The position numbers were made by a program, and so were the translations under genes. A stretch of DNA of 64,000 nucleotides, taken from contig NZ_CP114289.2 in the NCBI RefSeq assembly GCF_027111315.2, forward strand, positions 310,001 through 374,000. Reading direction: 5' to 3'. Each line of letters starts with the position of its first letter. Position 1 is the first letter of the stretch. Below are positions 46,414 through 53,542 of the stretch, piece after piece. The notes under the pieces were generated by a model. The model ran no database searches. It saw nothing but the letters and a program-made list of their open reading frames with translations, and was not told where the DNA came from. This stretch comes from Flavobacterium limnophilum. Lineage in GTDB: Bacteria > Bacteroidota > Bacteroidia > Flavobacteriales > Flavobacteriaceae.

Positions 46414-46543
46414 GTTCGTTCTGGCGCTTGGCGAGGTTGGGGAATGAAGATACGGCATTTTTAGGTTAAACACAAATTTTACAAATGCAAAACCATCTTC
46501 AAATTAAGCCTAATCTCGCCATAATGCCAAACGACGGTTGAAC
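46414..46543 (-). other. Long imperfect hairpin between the two accessory genes, attC-like
   Basis: Successive complementary arms nest around one centre: GTTC (46414-46417) with GAAC (46540-46543), GGC (46423-46425) with GCC (46526-46528), GGCGAG (46430-46435) with CTCGCC (46515-46520), GAAGAT (46446-46451) with ATCTTC (46495-46500), and GCATTT (46455-46460) with AAATGC (46483-46488). Bulges separate them. The right end carries GTTGAAC, which fits GTTRRRY of integron recombination sites. The left end is GTTCGTT rather than RYYYAAC, so it is not a canonical attC. Confidence 0.4.
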
Positions 46544-46555
46544 CAGCAGTATTTT

Positions 46556-47188
46556 CTATTCTGCAAGTAAGTCCTGTATCAATATTCCAATGTAAGACAC
46601 TTTTAATTTCAAATATGAACTACTGTTTCCATGCATAGATTCACCAGATGAATAAATAGCATCCATTAAACCTGCACCAAGTAAATCTCCACCTTCTTCC
46701 ATGGCCATATCTTTCCATTTGTCTTTTATAAATCTTTTTAAATCGCCTAAATAAGTAAGTTCGATACTTCTTGAAGCACGAAGGAAATTATCATATTCTA
46801 TTTTCTCTTCAATAAAACATTGAAAAAGTTTTCCAATATATTTAGCTTTCTCGTGATCTTCACATTTATCAATTATATAAAGTAATTTTTCTCCAACTTT
46901 GGTTTTATACTCATTATCATTCTCTATTTTCTCAATTTGTTTCTTTCTACTTTCATTAGATGTTTTTTTTAATTGGAGAAGAAATACCATTAGTTTTTTG
47001 GTAAAAAGTTTATCTTGTACTGTCAATGTAGTTTTTGCTATTCCAAATAATACACCAATGATGGGAATATCTTTCAAAACTCCATCTTTTAATAAACTGT
47101 CTATCGTAGTTTCAGATAAATCAACTATTACATCTTGAAATTTTTCATCTTTAATTGTTTCCGTTAATGTTTCTGAAATGTTTGTCAT
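46556..47188 (-). CDS. Protein of unknown function, possible partner of the AbiGi-like protein
   Basis: The 210-residue product has no domain I can name. After a charged N-terminus comes a hydrophobic segment (LKDIPIIGVLFGIAKTTLT), then a helical region FTKKLMVFLLQLKKTSNES and charged helices with KVGEKLLYIIDKCEDHEKAK YIGKLFQCFIEEKI. The C-terminus ends KLKVSYIGILIQDLLAE. Proteins of this build occur in many Bacteroidota and other bacteria as uncharacterised singletons. There is no signal peptide; the hydrophobic segment could insert in a membrane. It is upstream of the AbiGi-like gene on the same strand. An ACCCAA-AA-TTGGGT repeat lies 59-72 bases upstream. Confidence 0.7.
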   Translation of the reverse strand: MTNISETLTETIKDEKFQDVIVDLSETTIDSLLKDGVLKDIPIIGVLFGIAKTTLTVQDKLFTKKLMVFLLQLKKTSNESRKKQIEKIENDNEYKTKVGEKLLYIIDKCEDHEKAKYIGKLFQCFIEEKIEYDNFLRASRSIELTYLGDLKRFIKDKWKDMAMEEGGDLLGAGLMDAIYSSGESMHGNSSSYLKLKVSYIGILIQDLLAE

Positions 47189-47246
47189 TTTCTTTTTTTA
47201 TATTGCTAGTAAATTGCATTTAGGAGAAACAAACCTTCGTATATAC

Positions 47247-47260
47247 ACCCAAAATTGGGT
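47247..47260. promoter_or_regulatory. ACCCAA-AA-TTGGGT inverted repeat, possible operator
   Basis: Six-base half-sites with a two-base centre lie 59-72 bases upstream of the 210-residue gene. The location fits an operator, but no regulator gene is adjacent. Confidence 0.3.
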
Positions 47261-47541
47261 AGATTGGTGAAAGTTTTGTATCGTTTTATTATTTCTCAAA
47301 TATATAAAATAATCTCAAGTAATAGAAAAACTTTCTTACAATAGTTACACCCGCCTAGATATAAAAAATAGTCCTTTCGGTTGGTGCATTCTACGATAAG
47401 AAACAACTGCTTTGGTAAAATTCATTTTCAATTCAGTATTAAAAAAAGCATACTGGTTTTTATAAAAGGATTATTTGTAGTCCGAAAGAGGTAAAATGGT
47501 CAAAAAAGAACGCTAGAGGTGCTCAGAAGCTTAAATAATGC

Positions 47542-47688
47542 CCTGAAACGGTCATCTGAGAGCCTGAAACAGTCATCTGAGAGCCTGAAACGGTTTCCGG
47601 ACTGCTTGAAACAGTTATTTGAGAGCATAAAATGGTCATCTGACTGCTTGAAACGATCATCTGAAGGCCTGAAACAGTCTTCGGACTG
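47542..47688 (+). repeat. 21-bp tandem repeat, seven units
   Basis: Seven consecutive 21-base units share CTGAAAC (or close variants) followed by TCATCTGA or TTCCGGACTG. Period 21 equals seven codons, and one plus-strand frame stays open through all units (LKRSSES, LKQSSES, LKRFPDC, LKQLFES, IKWSSDC, LKRSSEG, LKQSSDC) before a stop. The open frame from a GTG at 47519 would be only about 57 residues, so coding status is doubtful. Confidence 0.75.
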
Positions 47689-47699
47689 CTAATTTTGAG

Positions 47700-48482
47700 C
47701 TTCTAAGGGGTATTTTGCCTTATTTGCTGGTCTTTCAAAACAAAAAGAATAGGGAATAGGTTTAAAAAAGAGGTATCGATTATTTGCTTTTAAGGTGGTT
47801 TGATAAAAAACAGAAATGAAATTTTGGGCATCCTCTTTAGGACACTTACTAAAAGGTCGTTCCTCTGGAGCTTGTTTTTGGAGATTCCCATTTGCTACAA
47901 ACAGCATGTCCCGATGGGACAAAAATAGCTCCGTTAGGAGGGAACAGTTGGTAGGGAATAGTAATTTTGTTGAATAAAGCGCCAGTGGAGCGAGCTGTTG
48001 CTTATTCTTGAAAATTTTATAGGGCAACAATGTTTGAAAACCAAAAAAGCGGTGAAAATCTGTAGCAAAATTTTTAAAATTTGTGATAATTTGTGGCATT
48101 TGTGGTCTAAAATTTAAATGCGAAGGCCCTGAGGCATACGGATTGAACCGATTTCTCCTTCCTTTTACTACCAATGGACAAAAAATTAGTGTGAATTAGC
48201 ATTATCAGTCTAATCGGTATGCTAATTCAGAAGTTTTTATTTTTAGAATCGAAGGCCTAACTTTGGATTCAGGGCATTCGCATTTAAAATTATCAGACAC
48301 GACCCGAGCGATAGCGAATAGGCGAAACAATTGCACAAATTAACACAGATTTTATCATTTATTAGAATTAGATTGTCACTAATTTTTACCATTTTTATGA
48401 ATTTGTGGAATTTTTAAAACTTACTCTTCGTGTAAATTTGTGGAATTTGTGTAAAATTTTTTTTAAAAGCGAATGCCCTGCT
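47700..48482. other. Repeat-rich intergenic region, no supported gene
   Basis: A minus-strand open frame at 47689-48174 lacks any protein-like features and is judged spurious. The stretch around 47880-48000 (AGCATGTCCCGATGGGACAA, AATAGCTCCGTTAGGA, GCGCCAGTGGAGCGAGCTG) resembles interspersed Bacteroidota repeats. 48330-48460 has AAATTAACACAGATT and repeated TTTGTGGAATTT motifs related to 34258-34343. GCGAATGCCCTG-like motifs occur near 48119, 48266 and 48470. Confidence 0.5.
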
Positions 48483-48515
48483 TTGGATTTATCCAATAAA
48501 CAATAGCTATTTTTG
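48483..48515 (+). promoter_or_regulatory. Promoter for the GNAT gene at 48542
   Basis: TTG (48483-48485) and TATTTTTG (48508-48515) are 22 bases apart, within the Bacteroidota range. The predicted start is about 20 bases before the ATG. Confidence 0.6.
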
Positions 48516-48541
48516 TGTCATTAAAACCAGTATTTTAAAAA

Positions 48542-49027
48542 ATGGAAAATTGGAGTATTCGAAAAATAGAAAAGAAAGACAATCAAGCGGTTGCCCAATT
48601 AATACGCGCTGTTTTTGACGAATTGAATATCGCAAAAGTGGGGACTGCTTATGCCGATCCGTATCTGGATTTGATGTTTGAGGAATACAACAAGCCCAAA
48701 TCAGTTTATTTTGTGGTCGAAAATAATGGTAAAATAATCGGTGGAGCTGGAGTCGCACCATTGGAAAACGAAGCCGAAACCATTTGTGAATTGCAAAAAA
48801 TGTATTTCTTGCCGGAAGCTCGTGGTTTGGGAATTGGTAGCCAAATGATGGAGAACTGTTTGAAAGCAGCCAAGGATTTTGGTTTCTACAACTGTTATCT
48901 CGAAACAATGCCTTTTATGCATGATGCCCAGAAATTATACAAGAAAGCTGGTTTTAATTACATTTGTTCGCCAATGGGAAGTACGGGTCACGTTTCTTGC
49001 CCGGTGTGGATGTTGAAAGAATTATGA
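48542..49027 (+). CDS. GNAT-family N-acetyltransferase
   Basis: The 161-residue product has the GNAT fold order: IRKIEKKDNQAVAQLIRAVF at the N-terminus, EICELQKMYFLPEARGLGIG SQMM with the acetyl-CoA loop RGLGIG, and AQKLYKKAGFNYICSPMG at the end. Substrate unknown. It lies upstream of prmC on the same strand. I believe GNAT-prmC-ribD neighbourhoods occur in other Flavobacteriia, which would make 45168-48541 an insertion. Confidence 0.9.
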   Translation: MENWSIRKIEKKDNQAVAQLIRAVFDELNIAKVGTAYADPYLDLMFEEYNKPKSVYFVVENNGKIIGGAGVAPLENEAETICELQKMYFLPEARGLGIGSQMMENCLKAAKDFGFYNCYLETMPFMHDAQKLYKKAGFNYICSPMGSTGHVSCPVWMLKEL

Positions 49028-49056
49028 GTTATGGATAATCAATTTTAACACTAATG

Positions 49057-49188
49057 AATTGCCGTTGGTTTTAACCAACGGATTTTGAATTTGAATTTTG
49101 TTGGCTTTAGCCAAAATTTAACTGACTTTTGGCTAAAGCCAATAATTATTGAACACTTTTATTCCGTTGGTTAAAACCAACGGCAATT
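49057..49188. repeat. Triple-palindrome intergenic element
   Basis: The outer arms 49057-49082 and 49163-49188 are exact reverse complements, and each is itself largely a palindrome (GCCGTTGGTTTTAACCAACG). Between them lies a second inverted pair, TTGGCTTTAGCCAAAA (49101-49116) and TTTTGGCTAAAGCCAA (49127-49142), each again palindromic. The whole element fills the GNAT-prmC spacer and ends 5 bases before the prmC ATG, so it could mask the start of translation. Confidence 0.8.
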
Positions 49189-49193
49189 GAAAT

Positions 49194-50129
49194 ATGAATA
49201 TTAAAAATTACAGAACCCAATTCATTCAAGAACTTTCGCCAATTTACGATGCTGGCGAAGCCGAAAGTTTTTTCTATTTGATTTTGGAAGAGAAAAATCA
49301 ATTGAAAAGAATTGATTTAGCATTGAATCCCGATTTGACTTTCTCTGATGAAGAAATCCAGCTTTGGAATTCGATTTTGGAACAATTAAAATTAGAAATT
49401 CCAGTGCAGTATTTGCTTGGGAAAACCAGTTTTTACGGTTTGGATTTCGAAGTCAATGAAAATGTCCTGATTCCAAGACCGGAAACGGAAGAATTGGTCG
49501 AATGGATTATTCAAAGTACGAAGGTGGAAGTTGGAAGTCAGAAGTTGTCCTTCGACTCCGCTCAGGATGACAGTGGGAAGATAAAAATTTTGGACATTGG
49601 AACGGGTAGTGGTTGTATCGCCGTTTCATTGGCAAAAAACATTCCGAATGCCCAAGTTTTTGCGATTGATGTTTCGGGAAAAGCATTGGCAACAGCCCAA
49701 AAAAATGCCGTTATCAATGAAGTCGAAGTAAATTTTATAAAAACCGATATTTTAAAAACCAACGATTTAGAAAAACTTCCCACTGTCATCCTGAGCGGAG
49801 TCGAAGGACAACTTCCCACTACATTCGACATTATTGTTTCAAATCCGCCGTATGTTCGAGAATTGGAAAAACAGGAAATCAAGAAAAATGTTTTAGACAA
49901 TGAACCGCATTTGGCACTTTTTGTTGATGATAACGATGCGCTTGTTTTTTACAGAAAAATAGCCGAATTGGCCCTGAAAAACTTGTCTCCAAACGGACAA
50001 TTATTCTTCGAAATCAATCAATATCTTGGTAAGGAAATGATGGAATTACTTGAAAAAATGGGTTTCAAAAACGTTGAATTAAGGAAGGATATTTACGGGA
50101 ACGATAGAATGATTCGAGGTACGAGGTAA
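49194..50129 (+). CDS. prmC: Release factor glutamine methyltransferase PrmC with two in-frame repeat insertions
   Basis: PrmC methylates the GGQ glutamine of peptide release factors. The N-terminal helical domain is followed by VNENVLIPRPETEELVEWII, the SAM motif KILDIGTGSGCIAVSLAK and the catalytic NPPY in DIIVSNPPYVRELEKQE. The protein is 311 residues, longer than usual (around 280). The excess is in two segments, VEVGSQKLSFDSAQDDSG (about residues 106-123) and PTVILSGVEGQLPT (about 196-209), encoded by a 40-base repeat present in opposite orientations (49541-49580 and 49776-49815). All catalytic motifs remain, so the enzyme may still work. Confidence 0.92.
   Translation: MNIKNYRTQFIQELSPIYDAGEAESFFYLILEEKNQLKRIDLALNPDLTFSDEEIQLWNSILEQLKLEIPVQYLLGKTSFYGLDFEVNENVLIPRPETEELVEWIIQSTKVEVGSQKLSFDSAQDDSGKIKILDIGTGSGCIAVSLAKNIPNAQVFAIDVSGKALATAQKNAVINEVEVNFIKTDILKTNDLEKLPTVILSGVEGQLPTTFDIIVSNPPYVRELEKQEIKKNVLDNEPHLALFVDDNDALVFYRKIAELALKNLSPNGQLFFEINQYLGKEMMELLEKMGFKNVELRKDIYGNDRMIRGTR
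49541..49580 (+). repeat. 40-bp repeat inside prmC, copy A
   Basis: This copy starts GAAGTTGTCCTTCGACTCCG and ends GACAGTGGGAAG. It is read in frame as part of PrmC and is the exact reverse complement of 49776-49815. Just upstream, GGTGGAAGTTGGAAGTCAGA resembles the intergenic repeat at 51557-51728. Confidence 0.92.
49776..49815 (-). repeat. 40-bp repeat inside prmC, copy B (inverted)
   Basis: This copy reads CTTCCCACTGTCATCCTGAG on the plus strand and is a perfect reverse complement of copy A over 40 bases. It is translated in frame as LPTVILSGVEGQL in PrmC. The two copies would form a 40-pair stem with a 195-base loop in the mRNA. Confidence 0.92.
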
Positions 50130-50226
50130 GAAGTACGAGATACGAAGTGAAATTTCAGATTTCAGAATAAAAATAGATACTGGAGATATCACAAATATCG
50201 TATATCAAATATCGTAAGTCGTATAT

Positions 50227-51468
50227 TTATTCGTATCGCAACGCCTCGATCGGGTCGAGTTTAGAGGCTTTAATTGCTGGATATAATCCAGAGACTATTG
50301 CTACAGCAAAACTGGTTGCGAAAGCCGCCATAATTGCTCCCCAAGGAATTACAAAAGCAAAATCCATAGCCGATGCAAAGCCAAAACCAACCAAAATTCC
50401 AAAAACAATTCCAGCCAAACCACCGAGTTGACCAATGAGCAAAGTTTCTATGAAAAACTGGAAAGCGATGGTACTTTTTTTGGCTCCCAATGCTTTTCGA
50501 ACGCCAATTTCGCGGGTGCGTTCCGTTACCGAAACAATCATGATGTTCATCAAGGCGATAGATGAACCTAGGATTGTGATAATGCTGATAACCCAGGAAG
50601 CGATTCCTAAATATTGCGTGATGCTAAGTATTCGGTTAATCAAATCATCACTTCGCACTACGGCAAAATTGTTGTCTTGTACAGGGCTTAATTTGCGCAC
50701 TCTTCGCATCGTGTTGTTGGCATCGTCAATGGCTTGATCCAGCATTTCTTTTTGATTAACCATTACGCTTACCGTGTAATTGATATTGGGCGCGGTAAAC
50801 AACGAACGTGCGACTTGAATAGGAATTAAAACCCTTAAATCTTGGCTGTTGCCAAAGGTGGAGCCTTTTTCTTTCAGTACACCAATCACTTTGAATTTGG
50901 CGCCACGAATCGAAATTATTTTGTCTATTGGGTTGATGTCTTTCAGTAATCCTTTTTGAAAATCGGAACCCACGATGCAATTATAGGTGTTGTTTTGAAT
51001 GTCGAATCCAGTGAAATTTCTTCCTGAACTGGTTTCTAAACCGGAATTGGTGATAAAGTATTCGTCAACGCCAACAATCGTGTTTTCGGGGTCGGTTTTG
51101 GTGGATTCGTATTTGATTTCGGCTGTTGAAGTGGCCGTGAAGGAAACCGAAGTTTCAGTAAAAGGGTATTTGTATTTGTTTTTGAAAGCCACCACTTCAG
51201 GATAAGAAATGATGGGATTTATAATTTCTCTTTCCCTGCCGCCGTGGCGTCGAGCCGTGTTTTCGTATTGATTGATGTTGAAAGTATTGGCTCCCATCGA
51301 AGCAAAATCAGAAGATAGCGTGTTTTCTAAAGCCGAAACTACCGTCAGGATTCCTACCAAAGCTGTGATTCCAATGGCAATAATCAACACGGTAAGAATG
51401 GTGCGCAACAATTGGGTTCTGATGGAACCTGTAGCAATTCGGACGTTTTCTCGGAATAATTTAAACAT
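50227..51468 (-). CDS. ABC transporter permease, MacB/FtsX type
   Basis: The 413-residue product has one N-terminal transmembrane segment (LLRTILTVLIIAIGITALVG ILTVV), a large periplasmic MacB-like core domain (residues about 45-270), and three C-terminal segments of the FtsX domain with VTERTREIGVRKALGAKKST. These permeases work with an ATPase in lipoprotein or efflux functions. No ATPase gene is adjacent in this window. It is divergent from hisS. Sequence FDIQNNTYNCIVGSDFQKGL L fits the MacB-like family. Confidence 0.93.
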   Translation of the reverse strand: MFKLFRENVRIATGSIRTQLLRTILTVLIIAIGITALVGILTVVSALENTLSSDFASMGANTFNINQYENTARRHGGREREIINPIISYPEVVAFKNKYKYPFTETSVSFTATSTAEIKYESTKTDPENTIVGVDEYFITNSGLETSSGRNFTGFDIQNNTYNCIVGSDFQKGLLKDINPIDKIISIRGAKFKVIGVLKEKGSTFGNSQDLRVLIPIQVARSLFTAPNINYTVSVMVNQKEMLDQAIDDANNTMRRVRKLSPVQDNNFAVVRSDDLINRILSITQYLGIASWVISIITILGSSIALMNIMIVSVTERTREIGVRKALGAKKSTIAFQFFIETLLIGQLGGLAGIVFGILVGFGFASAMDFAFVIPWGAIMAAFATSFAVAIVSGLYPAIKASKLDPIEALRYE

Positions 51469-51556
51469 AGTGCCTATTTGACACGAAATTACAATTTTTG
51501 TTACAAGTTTGCTTTAGAAGATGTGATATTTATTTTAAAAACAAGATATTTGCAGA

Positions 51557-51728
51557 GTGAAGTAGGAAGATGGAAGTAGGGAGATGGAAGTTAGAAGATG
51601 GAGGTTAGAAGTTGGAAGTTAGAAGTCGGAGGTACAATTACTCCCTGCTCCCATCTTCCTGCTCCCATCTTCCCACTTCCATCTCCCAGCTTCCAACTCC
51701 CAGCTTCCAACTCCTAAACTTCTAACTT
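51557..51728. repeat. Purine/pyrimidine-rich inverted repeat block before hisS
   Basis: The first half (51557-51632) is made of degenerate GGAAGTTAGAAG and GGAAGATGGAAG units. The second half (51640-51728) is made of the complementary CTTCCAACTCC and CTCCCATCTTCC units. Together they can fold into a large imperfect hairpin. Smaller relatives are at 18246-18275 and in prmC near 49521-49545. It lies between divergent genes and ends 7 bases before the hisS ATG. Confidence 0.75.
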
Positions 51729-51734
51729 AAAAAA

Positions 51735-53105
51735 ATGGCATCAAAACCAAGCATTCCAAAAGGTACAAGAGATTTTTCACCTGCCGAGGTGGCAAAACGT
51801 CAATATATTATAGCAACCATCAAAAGTAATTTCGAGAAATTTGGTTTCCAACCCATAGAAACGCCTTCGTTTGAAAACTCCGAAACTCTGATGGGAAAAT
51901 ACGGAGAAGAAGGTGATCGGTTGATTTTCAAGATTTTGAATTCCGGTGATTATTTGGCGAAAGCCGATGCCACTTTATTGCAAAATAAAGAAAGCAATAA
52001 GTTGACTTCAAACATCTCCGAGAAAGCCTTGCGTTACGATTTGACCGTTCCATTTGCAAGATACGTGGTGCAACATCAAAGCGAGATTGAGTTTCCATTC
52101 AAAAGATACCAAATTCAACCCGTTTGGCGTGCCGATCGACCGCAAAAAGGACGTTTCAGGGAGTTTTTTCAATGCGATGCCGATGTTGTCGGGTCAAAAT
52201 CCTTGTGGCAAGAAGTAGAATTGGTGCAATTATATGATTCGGTTTTTACCCAATTAGGTTTGGAAGGCGTCACCATTAAAATCAATAATAGAAAAATCCT
52301 TTCGGGAATTGCCGAAGTTATTGGAGCCAAAGACAAATTGATTGATTTCACGGTAGCTTTGGACAAACTCGACAAAATAGGCGAGGATGGCGTAAAAAAA
52401 GAAATGATCGAGAAAGGAATTGCAGAATCGGCAATAGAAAAAGTGCAACCGTTGTTTAATTTCACGGGAACCATTTCGGAAAAAATAGAAAAGCTTTCCG
52501 CTTTATTGGCCGAGTCCGAAGAAGGATTGAAAGGGGTGGAAGAGTTGCGATTTATTTGTGACAACGTGACAAGCCTTGGTTTGAATAAAGCTGTTTTAGA
52601 TTTGGATGTGACCTTGGCTCGTGGATTGAATTATTATACCGGAGCTATTTTTGAAGTTGCGGCACCAAAAACGGTTTCGATGGGTTCCATCGGAGGTGGC
52701 GGAAGGTATGATGATTTGACCGGGATTTTTGGTTTGAAAGATATGAGTGGAGTAGGGATTTCTTTTGGATTGGACCGAATTTATTTGGTTATCGAAGAAT
52801 TGAATTTGTTTCCAGAAACCGTGACTTCGACCTCAAAAGCCTTGTTTATCAATTATGGCGAAAAAGAAGCTTTTTATTCGATGAAAGCCATCACGAAATT
52901 GCGCAGTTTTGGAGTAAAAGTGGAATTGTATCCTGATAATGTAAAAGTCGGTAAACAGTTTCAACACGCAGATAAACGTGGAATTCCTTTTGCCGTAATC
53001 ACTGGCGAAACCGAAATGAATGAGGAAAAATTTGCCTTGAAGAATTTAATTTCCGGGGAACAAGTTTTGCTTGATTTTGAAGGATTGAAAGAAGCTTTGT
53101 TATAA
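51735..53105 (+). CDS. hisS: Histidyl-tRNA synthetase
   Basis: The 456-residue product is a class II synthetase: motif 1 region [18 protein letters not shown], motif 2 [30 protein letters not shown], histidine-specific [16 protein letters not shown] and GGGGRYDD, and motif 3 [14 protein letters not shown]. The C-terminal anticodon-binding domain follows from about residue 365. Length is within the family range. A strong terminator lies 19 bases after the stop. Confidence 0.98.
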   Translation: MASKPSIPKGTRDFSPAEVAKRQYIIATIKSNFEKFGFQPIETPSFENSETLMGKYGEEGDRLIFKILNSGDYLAKADATLLQNKESNKLTSNISEKALRYDLTVPFARYVVQHQSEIEFPFKRYQIQPVWRADRPQKGRFREFFQCDADVVGSKSLWQEVELVQLYDSVFTQLGLEGVTIKINNRKILSGIAEVIGAKDKLIDFTVALDKLDKIGEDGVKKEMIEKGIAESAIEKVQPLFNFTGTISEKIEKLSALLAESEEGLKGVEELRFICDNVTSLGLNKAVLDLDVTLARGLNYYTGAIFEVAAPKTVSMGSIGGGGRYDDLTGIFGLKDMSGVGISFGLDRIYLVIEELNLFPETVTSTSKALFINYGEKEAFYSMKAITKLRSFGVKVELYPDNVKVGKQFQHADKRGIPFAVITGETEMNEEKFALKNLISGEQVLLDFEGLKEALL

Positions 53106-53123
53106 TTCCAGTTTCCATATAAA

Positions 53124-53156
53124 CAAAAACGTCCCGAAATTTTCGGGACGTTTTTG
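53124..53156. terminator. Bidirectional terminator after hisS
   Basis: CAAAAACGTCCCGAAA and its complement TTTTCGGGACGTTTTTG form a GC-centred stem flanked by A and T runs. It serves hisS and the convergent small Cys-rich gene. Confidence 0.92.
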
Positions 53157-53174
53157 TTTGCAAAAGGGTTGTTG

Positions 53175-53411
53175 TTATTTTTTTGCACAACAGCTTTTTG
53201 TTTCTTTTTTGCATTTAGCCATTTCTCCAGCAGTGCATTCTTTTCCTTCGGCTTTGCATTTTTCTTGACATTTGGCGATTTCTTCGGTCGTCATTGCTTT
53301 TGCACAACAGGATTCTTTTTTTGGAGTTGCTTTAGCAGTCGATTTTGTGTCTTGTGCACCAGCATTGATTGTGAATAAAACAACGGCTAATGCGATAAGT
53401 ATTTTTTTCAT
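53175..53411 (-). CDS. Small exported Cys-rich protein
   Basis: The 78-residue product has a signal peptide (MKKILIALAVVLFTINAGAQ) and a mature part of about 58 residues rich in Lys and Cys. Eight cysteines occur as CC pairs (ESCCAK, KSCCAKK), spaced CQEKC and single positions. The pattern suggests metal binding or a disulfide-rich fold. Family and function are unknown to me. It has its own promoter on the minus strand and a shared terminator. Confidence 0.75.
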   Translation of the reverse strand: MKKILIALAVVLFTINAGAQDTKSTAKATPKKESCCAKAMTTEEIAKCQEKCKAEGKECTAGEMAKCKKETKSCCAKK

Positions 53412-53477
53412 TATTTTTTAAATTAAGAGTTTTTTACTATTGATTATTATTTTGAGAGTATTCTTGAATTTGTATCC

Positions 53478-53511
53478 CAAATATATAAAGAATACTTTAG
53501 GTAAAATACAA
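53478..53511 (-). promoter_or_regulatory. Promoter for the Cys-rich small protein gene
   Basis: On the minus strand, TTG (53511-53509) and TATATTTG (53485-53478) are 23 bases apart. The leader would be about 60 bases. It lies in the 131-base gap shared with the giant gene's 3' end. Confidence 0.5.
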
Positions 53512-53542
53512 TAACAAGTTAATATTTCCTTAATATACTGGG

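Noticed and set aside
46414-46543. Canonical integron attC site
   Set aside because: The left core lacks the required AAC and no integrase gene is in the window; kept only as attC-like.
47542-47688. CRISPR array made of the 21-bp units
   Set aside because: Units are contiguous without spacers and degenerate.
47689-48174. Minus-strand open frame of 161 residues
   Set aside because: Composition is that of translated interspersed-repeat DNA; no domain, no promoter and no conserved start.
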